Source: Enterocytospora artemiae
Lineage: Eukaryota; Microsporidia
Direction: 5' to 3'
NCBI GenBank assembly: GCA_038659295.1
Contig: JASNGC010000001.1
Location: 62,001-126,000 of the forward strand
DNA: 64,000 bases
Of this stretch, positions 1 to 10,100 are shown piece by piece (position 1 is the first letter of the stretch; every line of letters starts with the position of its first letter). The notes under the pieces are model-generated. The model saw only the letters and a list, made by a program, of their open reading frames with translations, was not told the origin of the DNA and ran no database searches. A program made the position numbers and the translations under genes.

Positions 1-106
1 GAAAAGGTCTTTCTTCGTCTATCAATATATCAGTCCCCATCTGAACTCCACATTCAACACAGAACAGCTCTTCAAAAATCTCGTGTTTACAGTGGAGATA
101 ATCCAT
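1..106 (-). CDS. FCP1: FCP1-like RNA polymerase II CTD phosphatase, N-terminus only (partial)
   Basis: The reverse strand reads an open frame from an ATG at 106 off the left edge, 35 codons. The visible peptide has the pattern C-x-H-x(3)-F-x(2)-L-F-C-x(2)-C-G, with the segment FEELFCVECG. It resembles the Cys/His lead-in before the catalytic DxDxT domain of FCP1-type phosphatases, which dephosphorylate the RNA polymerase II C-terminal repeats. The catalytic domain is outside the window, so the call rests on this short motif alone. A CCCCC run (113-117 on the plus strand as GGGGG) lies six bases upstream of the ATG and supports both the start and the reality of the gene. Another small Cys/His protein cannot be excluded. 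Confidence 0.5.
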   Translation of the reverse strand, partial: MDYLHCKHEIFEELFCVECGVQMGTDILIDEERPF

Positions 107-782
107 TTAAGAGGGGGACGCAATATTCCTAGAATAAATTTTATTCAACGATATACTTTCAAAATACAGCTAACTTCTGAATGCCTAATCAACCACTCTC
201 CAAATGAAAACTACTTTGTCCTTTAACTATTGGAAAATTTGAGTGGAACGAAAAGTGGGCTAGAATAAAATATAATTAAAAATTTGTAATCTCTTGCCAA
301 ATTAATTCTAAATGATGCATCAAGTTAAACTAATGGAATCCTGCCATGAAAATAATCATAAACTTTTTATTAAAATTATTTGGTCAACATTAAATAAATT
401 ATCAAAATACCGTTTATGGTGTAAGGTGGGAACAACATTTGATACTATTGCAACCATAAATAAAGGTTTGTGTTATATTTTTAATCCATTTATTATACTG
501 AGCCAATTGCCTTAATTGTAGTTAATGTATTTCCTGATCTTATACCTTTTTTAATGCATATGGGCAATACGTAATTTAAACTATTTGTAATACTCTTAAG
601 GGTATACCATAGACCTGCATATGCACTAGGAATATATTTTAAATATGTTAAATAATTTATTGCAACTCTACAAGCAATATGATGATAAATTTTGTATACC
701 TATAATTGGGGTTTTATTGGTTAGTGGTTATGAATTATAGAGTTTCAAGTTTTTTATTTAAACAATTTTTATTGGCTTTTCT
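107..782. other. Intergenic region, 676 bp
   Basis: AT-rich divergent spacer between the FCP1-like gene (reverse) and G6PD (forward). A 67-codon ATG frame at 312-515 has no C-run and no recognisable product, so I do not call it a gene. I see no tRNA or repeat. Confidence 0.5.
113..117 (-). promoter_or_regulatory. C-run start-site motif of the FCP1-like gene
   Basis: CCCCC on the reverse strand, six bases before the ATG at 106. It matches the C-rich element found before most genes in this window and reveals this truncated gene. Confidence 0.6.
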
Positions 783-2108
783 ATGAATCGTAAAATTGTT
801 ATCTTTGGAGCCAGCGGGGATTTAGCAATAAAGAAACTCATACCTAACATTGCAAAACTAAATGACCCGGAAATTGAAGTAATTGTGTACACACGTTCAA
901 AACTTGATGAGAAGTATCTAGAAAAGTTAAAAATGTATTATGATTATGATGAATCTTTTTTTAGGAGAATTTCCTATTTTCAAGGACACTACCATGATTT
1001 ATCATCACTTATCCCCGTAACTGACGAAAATACTGTTTTGTATTTCTCAGTTCCTCCTTCCGTGTATGAGGATTTGTTAAATGAAACCTCAAAGTTAAAA
1101 TACAAAGCTATAGGCATAGAAAAACCTTTTGGAGTGGATTTCAAATCGTTTCAATCGCTCTCTTGTTTTAACGACTCCAGAATCCACTTTATTGATCATT
1201 ATCTACTTAAAAATTTATCCATTATTTTACCTGAAGTTTTATCCACAAACCATAATTTGAGAAATTTTATAAACAATCAGACTGTTAAATCAGTTGAGGC
1301 AAAGTTTCATGAAAGTATATTAGCTGAGGGAAGGGCATTCTTTGACAAAACCGGAATGATGAAGGATGTGATGCAAAATCACTTGGTTGAAATTATTGCA
1401 ACTATTCTTTGTGAAAGAGATTCCAAAGCAAGCAAAAATAAACTATGGAAATTCGTAGCCAACAATTTGAATGAATCTAATAAGAGGGCTGAGATTATTA
1501 AAAATATGTCAATCGTGGAAAACTCGGGGATTTTCGGGCAATATGAAGAATATACAGAGGAATTAGGAGTTCCGTCTACCACAGAAACATTTGCCGCATT
1601 TTTAGTCCGTGTCAATGTATCAGAGTGGCAAAATATTCCATTTATATTGTCTGCAGGAAAAGGCTTATCTGAAAAAACGACAGAGGTAACATTTAATATC
1701 CAGCCAAAATTCTTTGAGGAGGCTATTAACCAAATATTGGGAGGTAAGCAGCAACTATTTTTGATGAAGCAAAAACCAAAAGAAATGAAATTGACCTATC
1801 AATTTTCTCCGGAGTCAACAGTATTTTTAAAAATTCTCTCTGATACTCATTGGAAAAAGTATCCTATTTTGCAAACTGATCAAATTGATCAATACGTTGG
1901 TCGTATTTTTAATGAGAATAGAGGATATCAAATCATCTTTGATTCTTTAGTTTATTCCAAGGAATTTCCTAATGCTAAGCACATGGAAGTCTATGAAATG
2001 TGGAGAATGTTTGAAAAAATATCAGAGGATCATAAGTCTACATTCTTTTACAAGACAGGTGTCCATTTTCCAAAAGAAGCTACAGAACATTTTAAAAAGT
2101 TATACTAA
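783..2108 (+). CDS. ZWF1: Glucose-6-phosphate 1-dehydrogenase
   Basis: Cytosolic enzyme that oxidises glucose-6-phosphate with NADP+ in the first step of the pentose phosphate pathway. The N-terminus carries the dinucleotide-binding motif GASGDLA (residues 9-15). EKPFG and the substrate-site segment IDHYLLK follow, the latter with Leu where the family usually has Gly (DHYLGK). At 441 residues it is shorter than the roughly 500 usual in fungi and animals, mainly through a compact C-terminal half. No C-run lies close upstream of this ATG, unlike most neighbours, but the Rossmann motif begins within ten residues, so the start is probably right. The family identity is secure; activity is inferred. 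Confidence 0.93.
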   Translation: MNRKIVIFGASGDLAIKKLIPNIAKLNDPEIEVIVYTRSKLDEKYLEKLKMYYDYDESFFRRISYFQGHYHDLSSLIPVTDENTVLYFSVPPSVYEDLLNETSKLKYKAIGIEKPFGVDFKSFQSLSCFNDSRIHFIDHYLLKNLSIILPEVLSTNHNLRNFINNQTVKSVEAKFHESILAEGRAFFDKTGMMKDVMQNHLVEIIATILCERDSKASKNKLWKFVANNLNESNKRAEIIKNMSIVENSGIFGQYEEYTEELGVPSTTETFAAFLVRVNVSEWQNIPFILSAGKGLSEKTTEVTFNIQPKFFEEAINQILGGKQQLFLMKQKPKEMKLTYQFSPESTVFLKILSDTHWKKYPILQTDQIDQYVGRIFNENRGYQIIFDSLVYSKEFPNAKHMEVYEMWRMFEKISEDHKSTFFYKTGVHFPKEATEHFKKLY

Positions 2109-2268
2109 TAAATTTTAATTAGAAATTGTTCATTTATTAGATATGTTTGTTTATAACTGAAAATCTATCTTAATCCTGTCGAATCAATACTTATTCACCA
2201 ATATCATTCCCTAATATATGTCACACGGAAGGGATTTAATAATCCGACAAAACATTCTTCAATAGTAT

Positions 2269-2880
2269 TTATTTTGAGGATTTTATTCGAATAATATCAA
2301 ATTTTGAAGTCTTATTTTCGTTTTTATGATAGTTTGAAGAACCAAGACTTTTTATTTCCACATCGCCGACAATCTCTACATTTGGAACTTTTAATTTCAA
2401 GTTATCTCGGTAGTCTGCTTTATAAACCCCATAAACTACTTCTGCACAACCAGAGGCATTAATTATTGAGGATAGGTCTGTAAGTCGACTTTTGTCTAAA
2501 AACGGTTCCACGACTGCTATATTAAATGCATCTCTTTTGATATAGCTAGTAAAGTTTCCAACCAAAGTATCAGATTTGGCGGATTGAGAATTAGTAGGTT
2601 CGGACACAAAGCTCTCTGAAGTAATTCCCAAAGTAATATTTTTCCACGTAATTTCATCTGGACAATTTTCTAATGTTGTTAACACAAATTTTGGGCCGAA
2701 AAAACGGGCTGCAATCGAGCACAATCCACTTTTCGAGTTAACAACAAGAATTGAACTGTTTTCAATAGGCTCTAGAATCGACTCATAAATTGTGCAGACT
2801 ATTTTTGCAGTTATTTCGAAATCTTCACCCTTTGATCTCATAGATGGAATCTTGTTAAGCTGATTTAAAAGGATTTTCAT
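2269..2880 (-). CDS. METTL5-like protein with degenerate methyltransferase motifs
   Basis: 203 residues. The order of segments matches METTL5, the TRMT112-dependent 18S rRNA m6A methyltransferase. An N-terminal LNQL/ITAKIVCTIYE segment corresponds to the LEQY...AARMLYTIH region. A Rossmann-like core and C-terminal segments VVYGVYKAD and SKFDIIRIKSS follow. The catalytic features are missing: the SAM loop DLGCGCG is VNSKSG (residues 47-52) and the NPPF motif is VEPF (124-127). This looks like a pseudoenzyme or a very diverged family member. The frame extends upstream to a GTG at 2931, but the first ATG is at 2880. No C-run precedes either. Family assignment is by motif comparison from memory and is moderately confident. 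Confidence 0.5.
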   Translation of the reverse strand: MKILLNQLNKIPSMRSKGEDFEITAKIVCTIYESILEPIENSSILVVNSKSGLCSIAARFFGPKFVLTTLENCPDEITWKNITLGITSESFVSEPTNSQSAKSDTLVGNFTSYIKRDAFNIAVVEPFLDKSRLTDLSSIINASGCAEVVYGVYKADYRDNLKLKVPNVEIVGDVEIKSLGSSNYHKNENKTSKFDIIRIKSSK

Positions 2881-3073
2881 ATGGATTCTAAAATTCAAAA
2901 AATAAAAATACCTTTCTTTGATTACAGACACCTATAGTTAAATTCTTTCAGTTTTAATGGAAGAAAAATCCACAGTTCAGCGAAAAGCTAGAATGCTGAG
3001 ATAATTGATTTAAGCGCTATATACCAGTACAAAACATTTACAAAGGATGATAGAGCTAACTCCTGTTACAAGT

Positions 3074-3781
3074 TTATTGATTCTGTGACTCTTTTTCATC
3101 CCTAATCTCATTAAAGTCATATCTGCCTATTTTGATCCAGCCTTCTTCATTCATAAAATATACATTGACAGTTCCACCAGAAAAGGCATCTCTATGTCCA
3201 GCACAATAAATTGCATCTTTACCCAACTGAATAGCCTCATCTTTAGTCATATCAAAACGATATCTGGCTGAAAGAACACCGTGTGCAATGGTAGAACCAC
3301 TTCCCCCACTAAATAAATTATTCTCAATCCTAGATCCATCATCAGATACCATATATATTTTTGGTCCATCCGTATCATAACCACATATCATTGTTCCCAT
3401 GGATAATCCATATCCTTTGTATCGGTTAATGCAATTTGAAAGATATAAGGAAGCATGTGCTGCAGAGATACGTCTCCCATTTTCCAATTCAAATTTCTTT
3501 GCATAAAGTCCCATCTTTTTTTCCCAATAGAAGCAATCAGCTGCTCCCCCTGCCATTGTTCCTAAAAGATATTTGTTTATTTCTATAACTTTATTGACTA
3601 TTTGCGAGGCGATATATGAACCGGACGTGGCACGAGAATCTACTGCGATAATCATCCCTTCCTTGAAAGTAAAAGCTAGTGTTGTTGTTCCATGCTGAGG
3701 TTTAATGGTAGACGAGACAAAATCAGAATCGACTTTCATTGCTTTTAATTTAGTCAAATCGGTCTTAAGAAAACTGAGCAT
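3074..3781 (-). CDS. PRE2: 20S proteasome subunit beta5 (chymotrypsin-like)
   Basis: 235 residues. A short 31-residue propeptide ends in HG before Thr32, which becomes the catalytic N-terminal threonine after autocleavage. Numbering from that Thr, Asp17 (residue 48), Lys33 (64) and Met45 (76, shaping the S1 pocket of beta5) are all in place, in the segments AVDSRAT, QIVNK and GTM. Downstream, SGGSGS and YCAGHRDAFSGG are typical of beta5. A CCC (GGG at 3785-3787) sits three bases upstream of the ATG. Rpt3, Rpn7 and Rpn10 of the same 26S proteasome also lie in this window but are not clustered with it. Confidence 0.96.
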   Translation of the reverse strand: MLSFLKTDLTKLKAMKVDSDFVSSTIKPQHGTTTLAFTFKEGMIIAVDSRATSGSYIASQIVNKVIEINKYLLGTMAGGAADCFYWEKKMGLYAKKFELENGRRISAAHASLYLSNCINRYKGYGLSMGTMICGYDTDGPKIYMVSDDGSRIENNLFSGGSGSTIAHGVLSARYRFDMTKDEAIQLGKDAIYCAGHRDAFSGGTVNVYFMNEEGWIKIGRYDFNEIRDEKESQNQ

Positions 3782-4097
3782 TCAGGGTGCAAAAAATAAA
3801 AATATTGACTTACTGAAATAAAAATAAGTTGGTTAACAAGGTTTAAGAAATTAGATCCAAAAATGTATAAGTAAAATATCAAACAACAATATTTTATCTA
3901 TATATTTATAATGATTGTAAACTGTTTTTATTTAAAATTAATATTAATCGTCAAACTATTTTGGCTATATAACAGTAGTGGATAGTATCTATATCTGTTT
4001 AATCTATAAATTTTTATAGGTTGTGACTATAAAATGGAATATTTTTTATATTAATTACTTTCCATGGAATCAAAATCTGTGCCCTTCTCCCCTTTAA
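3782..4097. other. Divergent intergenic region, 316 bp
   Basis: Very AT-rich spacer between the divergent PRE2 and TFIIIC-like genes, with start motifs of both at its edges (3785-3787 and 4089-4092). Nothing else seen. Confidence 0.6.
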
Positions 4098-6953
4098 ATG
4101 GAAGATCTTAAAAATAAAATATTTAAGTTTGGACTTTTTGGAAAGCCACTAAGATCACTAAAACCGGCTGAGATTTTACAATTAAAAGATTGTCCATGGA
4201 TTGAATTTGTATTGAAAAAGGAAATAGTTGAGCTTAGGAAGAACTTTCATACATTAAGTTTGAATCAAGTTGAAATAACAAATGCTATTATAAATGAGTG
4301 TATGAGTGGAGAAATTAATTGCATGTCAAAAGAAACTGAGGAATTAATGTTTGATTCAGAAATATCACAAATTCAGAATAATTACAAAACTCTTCAAGCT
4401 ACTTATAATGATCTAAATATGCCTACTGGTGTGGGTTTTTCAGTGTCCGATGTTATTGTCAGAATGAATACTACAGCTTGGAGAATTTTTGGATGTGGGG
4501 AAAACTTTGTATTTAAGAAGTCAGAATGCTACTTCTTTCTAGATTGTATTGTTAGAGCAGAAAGTTTAGTAGCCACTGCAACTATTCGTGAAAAGTATGG
4601 GATCGAACCTAAGGATATTTTTTATATAACAAAGCTGTTTTTGAAGCATAATCTACTCGCTGAAGAGAAGAAAAAAGGATTGACATACGTAAAATATGTG
4701 AAGCCAAAGCCAAAATACATATCAGGGCCGAATTCTATTGATTTACAATATGATAAAATAAATGAAGATAGTAAAGTTATGAAATACTGTGGAATCTCCG
4801 AGATTAGGGGAACATACTTATATAATAAAGATTTTGTGTTAAAGAATTGTGAAAACCTATTCGTAAATAATGAACAATGCGTTCTAGATAGTGATGAACA
4901 TACGATAAAAGATGATGATAACGATAGCAAAAGGTTTGAAACTGTTTCCGGTAGTAATACACATATATCTAAGAGTAACACTGAGTCAAGTACCGAATTG
5001 AACACCAAAATAGAATTAATAGCAAATATACCCCTGTATTTTGTTGTGGAAAAATTAATTAAGGATACTCCAAGTGGAGTTTCTGTTAAGATGATTTGTA
5101 GCAAATTTGGAATGAATACGAAAGCATCAGGCAAATTATTGAATTTTATTGCCTCTAATAACAACGATATTGTCATTTCTGATGAAGTAGAGTATAAATC
5201 AACCATTTATAAATATTATTCTAGAAAGAATTTTGAATTGATGAAAATTAAAAAATTTGAGAGGATGCAAGGTAATTTAAATTTAGGAGATTTGGAAAAT
5301 TTAAGTCAAAACGACAGACAACAAGCTTTACGAATATTGGCCGAAAAATATAAAGCATTTGTTTTTGATAGAGGGATTATTGATGAATTAAAGGAAATGA
5401 CAGGGTATAAATATGAATTCGATCGAAAAAACTTGATAAATGCAGCCAGAAATGCCAATTTGTGTATTTTAGAAATCAATGTAAAAGATTTTACCAGGTA
5501 CATCATTCATTTGCCAGATATTGGCAAAGATAATCCAATTTTAGAAAAACTGTGTAAGGTATATATTAAATCTACAGAGAGTCCTTTTGAAAAATTGTTA
5601 AAATTTTACTTTGTAAACCATGCTTCATTCACGGTTCATGACAATCTTTTCCCTCTTCAGTCGATGCATAATTATAAGTATTTATATGAATTTTTGAAGT
5701 CAATAAATTTAAAAAATATTAAGTTTGATTATCAACTGATCGAAAAGATGACTATGAAGGAATTTCAGAGTATTTGCAAAGTAAGTCGATTGCATTTCAG
5801 AGAATTGGTCGTAGAATATTTGTACAAAAATTATTCAGAAATGTTTGATATGAGTGAACTGAAGAGCCAATCACTTATACAAGATAATAAAGCCATGAAG
5901 TTGCCTAAGCTTGACCAACATACCAGAATTAATGAATTAGATATTTATCCCCTGGAATTCAGAAACAAATTCCAATCAATATTAAGCATTTTGCCATATT
6001 TACTGGAGAAATCTAACAATTTTACAATTGGAGAAATAAGATATAAAATTCCAGACTACATCATAAAATCCATTCAATATTATTTTAATCCGAACAAATT
6101 TGTTGAAAAGTTGAATTGGCTAAGCCAAAACGGGTTTATCAAATTCAATGGCAGTGATATGAGTGTTGAGGTGATTGATCTATCAACTGAAGACCTGGAC
6201 AAAAAATATTTGGAGTTTTTCAGTGATTCCTCTAGAAAAACACTTGATTATAAAAGTAGATGTATATTTTTTTCCAAAATTCGTCATTTGGAAAAAGATG
6301 GATTTATTGAAGAGTGCGACAAAATTATTAAACAGGACTATCAGGGAGAATTTAGAAGTTTGTTGCTCAAACGTCTGTTACAATTATCAAAATATTATTT
6401 TCCTGGAGAAACTGTTCAGGTGACTCCGTCAGTTGAGCATAGTGAGTTAAATACCAAGTTATACAAATACTTTGTGGATTCACTTCTTAAGGAAAAACCT
6501 TTAACAATTGACACCATAAGAGAACTTTTTCCAGTCGATAATTTGATTAGAATGGTTGATTTAATTGTCCACAAGCTGTTGGAGCACCGTGTAATTGTAC
6601 GATATTCTGGAATAATAGACCTGCCAAATTTGAAGCTTTCTTCTGTTTTTAGAAAGCGCATATTTTTAAAAGATGAACATGACAATGATATTCTTCCCTC
6701 TGGAACAAATGTAGAAGATAATTTCAATTCATCTCAAGTTGATTATTATCACTACTACTTTGATAGAATATATAAAGTTGTTGAGGAAAATGTATCGATA
6801 GACTTGGATAATCTAATTTTAAAGCTAAAGGTTGTTGAAGAATTTGAGGTTTTAGAATTTTTGGAAAAATATGATAAAATTTTTGCAATTTCTAATTTTA
6901 ATGATTTTAAAATAATCAGTCTGCAAGAAACTTTGAAAGATCCATTTCAGTAG
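4098..6953 (+). CDS. Putative TFIIIC B-block-binding subunit (tau138-like)
   Basis: 951 residues, without membrane segments. It contains winged-helix-like stretches, one around residues 145-200 and one around 315-375 with the pattern GVSVKMICSKFGM...ASGKLLNFI and a terminal KYYSRKN strand. That resembles the extended winged-helix domain of the large TFIIIC subunit, which binds the B box of tRNA genes and recruits TFIIIB and RNA polymerase III. A charged, Ser/Asp/Asn-rich linker (about 255-310) separates the two. The rest is helical with no clear signature. Microsporidia keep RNA polymerase III, and an RPC34 gene lies in this window. CCCC at 4089-4092 precedes the ATG by five bases. The gene is certain; the name is tentative. 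Confidence 0.45.
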   Translation: MEDLKNKIFKFGLFGKPLRSLKPAEILQLKDCPWIEFVLKKEIVELRKNFHTLSLNQVEITNAIINECMSGEINCMSKETEELMFDSEISQIQNNYKTLQATYNDLNMPTGVGFSVSDVIVRMNTTAWRIFGCGENFVFKKSECYFFLDCIVRAESLVATATIREKYGIEPKDIFYITKLFLKHNLLAEEKKKGLTYVKYVKPKPKYISGPNSIDLQYDKINEDSKVMKYCGISEIRGTYLYNKDFVLKNCENLFVNNEQCVLDSDEHTIKDDDNDSKRFETVSGSNTHISKSNTESSTELNTKIELIANIPLYFVVEKLIKDTPSGVSVKMICSKFGMNTKASGKLLNFIASNNNDIVISDEVEYKSTIYKYYSRKNFELMKIKKFERMQGNLNLGDLENLSQNDRQQALRILAEKYKAFVFDRGIIDELKEMTGYKYEFDRKNLINAARNANLCILEINVKDFTRYIIHLPDIGKDNPILEKLCKVYIKSTESPFEKLLKFYFVNHASFTVHDNLFPLQSMHNYKYLYEFLKSINLKNIKFDYQLIEKMTMKEFQSICKVSRLHFRELVVEYLYKNYSEMFDMSELKSQSLIQDNKAMKLPKLDQHTRINELDIYPLEFRNKFQSILSILPYLLEKSNNFTIGEIRYKIPDYIIKSIQYYFNPNKFVEKLNWLSQNGFIKFNGSDMSVEVIDLSTEDLDKKYLEFFSDSSRKTLDYKSRCIFFSKIRHLEKDGFIEECDKIIKQDYQGEFRSLLLKRLLQLSKYYFPGETVQVTPSVEHSELNTKLYKYFVDSLLKEKPLTIDTIRELFPVDNLIRMVDLIVHKLLEHRVIVRYSGIIDLPNLKLSSVFRKRIFLKDEHDNDILPSGTNVEDNFNSSQVDYYHYYFDRIYKVVEENVSIDLDNLILKLKVVEEFEVLEFLEKYDKIFAISNFNDFKIISLQETLKDPFQ

Positions 6954-7129
6954 AAACGTAAATTTATAATGGTGCTTTTGTATTTATTATGGTAAATAGC
7001 AGCAAGAATATACCTATCGAATGTTAAACCTGCTAATTTATAGTATATTAATTTTTTAAACGTTGAAAAGTTATAATAAAATATTATATTCTTGAAAATT
7101 TTTGAATTTTTCTTTTTCATCACGTTCCT

Positions 7130-7134
7130 CCCCC
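7130..7134 (+). promoter_or_regulatory. C-run start-site motif of the midasin gene
   Basis: CCCCC two bases before the ATG at 7137. The frame stays open upstream to a TTG at 7092, so this motif is the best evidence for the true start. Confidence 0.65.
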
Positions 7135-7136
7135 AA

Positions 7137-10100
7137 ATGATCCAATTCCAGCAAGATTTAATTGATGAACTAAAAATCAATGTTGAAATTGATAATACAG
7201 TGATTATTTACGGGAGCACTGGGAAAGCAACATTCTTAAGTCAAGTATATCCACAGCTGATAGTTTATGACAGCAGAGAAATTATTGATCCAAAGGCTCT
7301 AGGAGGATTTTACAGTGTTGTAGAAAATGAACTGAAGTACATTGATGGGGTGCTATCAACAGCTATGGAACAAGGGCAATACCTATGCTTCAAAAAAATT
7401 CAATACAATTTCAATTTATTGCAATATCTGATTCCGATTATTTCTGAGCGCACTTTCGTCACAAATAGTGGCAAATTTATATCAGCAAATCCAAAATTTC
7501 GACTCTTTTTCACATGTGAAGAGGTGTTTGAATTTAGGAATGTTAAATTCATTGGACCTATTCAATTCAAAATAGAAAGTATTTATGGTATGCTTGGCCA
7601 AGCACAACCTATTCTAGAGTACATTGAGAAGAATAAATCCGGAAAATGTGCAGCTGATCGAGGCCTAGATTGTGATGGTATATGTTTAAAGTATATAGAA
7701 GGATGTAAGAAGTTACCAGATTCCACCAAAGTACAAAACTCGGTATTTTGTGAATGTGAAGAATTTATTTGTTCAGGCCACTTCAAAATGTTTTGTAGGT
7801 TAATGAATATGTTGAAAGATTCCAATAATTCAGAAAGTGGTAGATACCTTCTCTATCAGAGTATAACAAACATTTATTTAAAGCATGGGAATAGTCAGTT
7901 ATTTGAAAGCTTATACTTAAACAATACAAGCATGGTGTTTCCAGACTGTAAGCTGGCTCAAACAAGTACTGTTGAAACCACTTTAAAGGCCTTGGTACTG
8001 AATGTATCAAACGCTATACCATCCTTGCTTGTTGGAGAAACCGGATCCGGAAAAACTGCTCTAATACAATACTTGAGTGAACATTCGGAATTTTTTTTCG
8101 GAATGGCATCATATCTTAAAGTTGTTAATATTTCAAGTGATTTTGACGGAGTTGACTTGGTTGGTGGGTATCAATCTGTAAACTTTGATAAAAAAATCAA
8201 GCAAGTTTTTAAAAAACTTGATCATGTCACTGGTCAGAAAAACTCAATTCCAAATGGAATTTCAAAGATTAAAACATTGGAGTATTTGTCCAGTAAATTA
8301 GTTGATATTAAAATGGATGTTAATGCTCATCAAAAATCCGCAATCTTAGATTTGGAAAAGGAAACAAACCAGATTAAACTATTGATAGGAAACAAACTTC
8401 CATTTGTTTATCGGGAAGGTATTCTTTTTGATGCAATGAGAAATGGATACTGGATATTATTAGATGAGATAAATTTGGCGAGTGAAGAGACTCTCAACTT
8501 AATAGAATCACTGATTGACAAAAAAATACTTATTGATCCAGAAACTAATCAGATAATCAATATTCATCCAAATTTTCGTGTATTTGCATGTATGAATCCA
8601 TTTGGAGATTTTGGAAAGAAGAAGTTTGACTCTCAAGTCTTTAATAAGTTGGTTTTTTATGATATCTCACTAAAATTGTCAGATATTAGTAAAGTTGTAA
8701 CTGTTGTTTCAAGAAACCTGATTTCATTTACTAGTGAAATTGCGGAATATTTTTATCAATTTAAACGAAACATCCAATTGAAAGTGTATACAAATTCTAT
8801 TGATCCGGTAATTTCGGGTCGGACACTCTGTAGAGCACTTAGACTGATCAATCAACTTCAGATTGATTACAAAAAAACACTAATACATGGAAAACCTAAG
8901 GAAATAGAGATGTTGGCAATTTTTAAGGCTTTCAACCTTCTTTTCTTTACTCAACTTGACCTTCATTCTAGGTCTCTTGCTTTGGCATTATTTAACAAGG
9001 TTTTTAGCTTCTCTTGTCCTATTCAAAAGCATTTTGAGTTAAAGTCTGATCAATTCATTTTGACAGATAAAATTCGAATTCTTTTAGATGACGTGGTTTT
9101 AGCCATAGAAATTAATATTCCTATCTTACTCCAGGGAGAAACAAGCACTGGAAAGACTAGTATGATTTTAGCTCTTAGTAAAATATACAAAAAGAAATTG
9201 ATTAGGATTAATAATCACGAGCACACTGAATCATCCGACTATATTGGGAGATATATTAATAATGGTGGTATATTTGAATTTGAGTATGGGCCATTGGTCA
9301 AGGCTATGCAGAATGGGGATTGGATAATTTTGGATGAATTGAATTTGGCACAGTCTGACGTTTTGGAGGTGTTGAATCGTGTTTTAGATGATAATAAAGA
9401 AATATATATTCCAGAAACCGATGAGGTCATAAAAAGTCATCCAGATTTTAGACTCTTTGCAACTCAAAACAATAATTATTCTGGAAGACATGGATTGGCA
9501 AAAAGCTTTAGAAATAGATTCGTTGAAATTATCTTCTATGAAAAAGATGAGAATGAAATCAGCGAAATTTTATCTAAGTCTACTAATTTACCGGATAGTT
9601 TTGTAAATTTGATGATTTTAGTCTACAGGAATTTGAGGTTTATTTCTAATATTGGTAACTTGATAACTTTAAGAGACTTATTCAAATGGGCTAGAAGATC
9701 TCCAGACGGATATTTTGGACTATTCAAAATTGGCCTTAATATCATTCTAGAAAGACTGCGCATAGAAGAACATAGAAGAGTAGTTTTTAAAACATTTTGT
9801 GACATATTTTATGATAAGATTAAGAGAGAGATTTACGAATCGAATCCAGGGCAAAGCACTATTGATTATGACCTTATTTACAAAAAATACATTGAGTCAT
9901 TTTCATACTTTCCAGAAGTTACAAGTTCTTTAATTTGGACACATTCGTACAAAAAACTATTTTATTTGATGGACATAGCCTGGCGTAATAATGAGCCTAT
10001 ATTACTTATTGGTGAAACTGGAATCGGCAAAACCAAAATGTGTGAAATTGTAGCCGATAACTTTGGAAAGGCACTTTTAACAATTAACATGAATAGCAAT

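Noticed and set aside
312..515. 67-codon ATG frame between FCP1-like and G6PD genes
   Set aside because: No C-run before the ATG, no recognisable motif, and composition like the surrounding spacer.
2880..2931. Possible mini-intron or upstream GTG start in the METTL5-like gene (GTATTT...TTTTAG)
   Set aside because: No branch-point-like sequence and no upstream ATG in a joined frame; the simple ATG at 2880 explains the gene.
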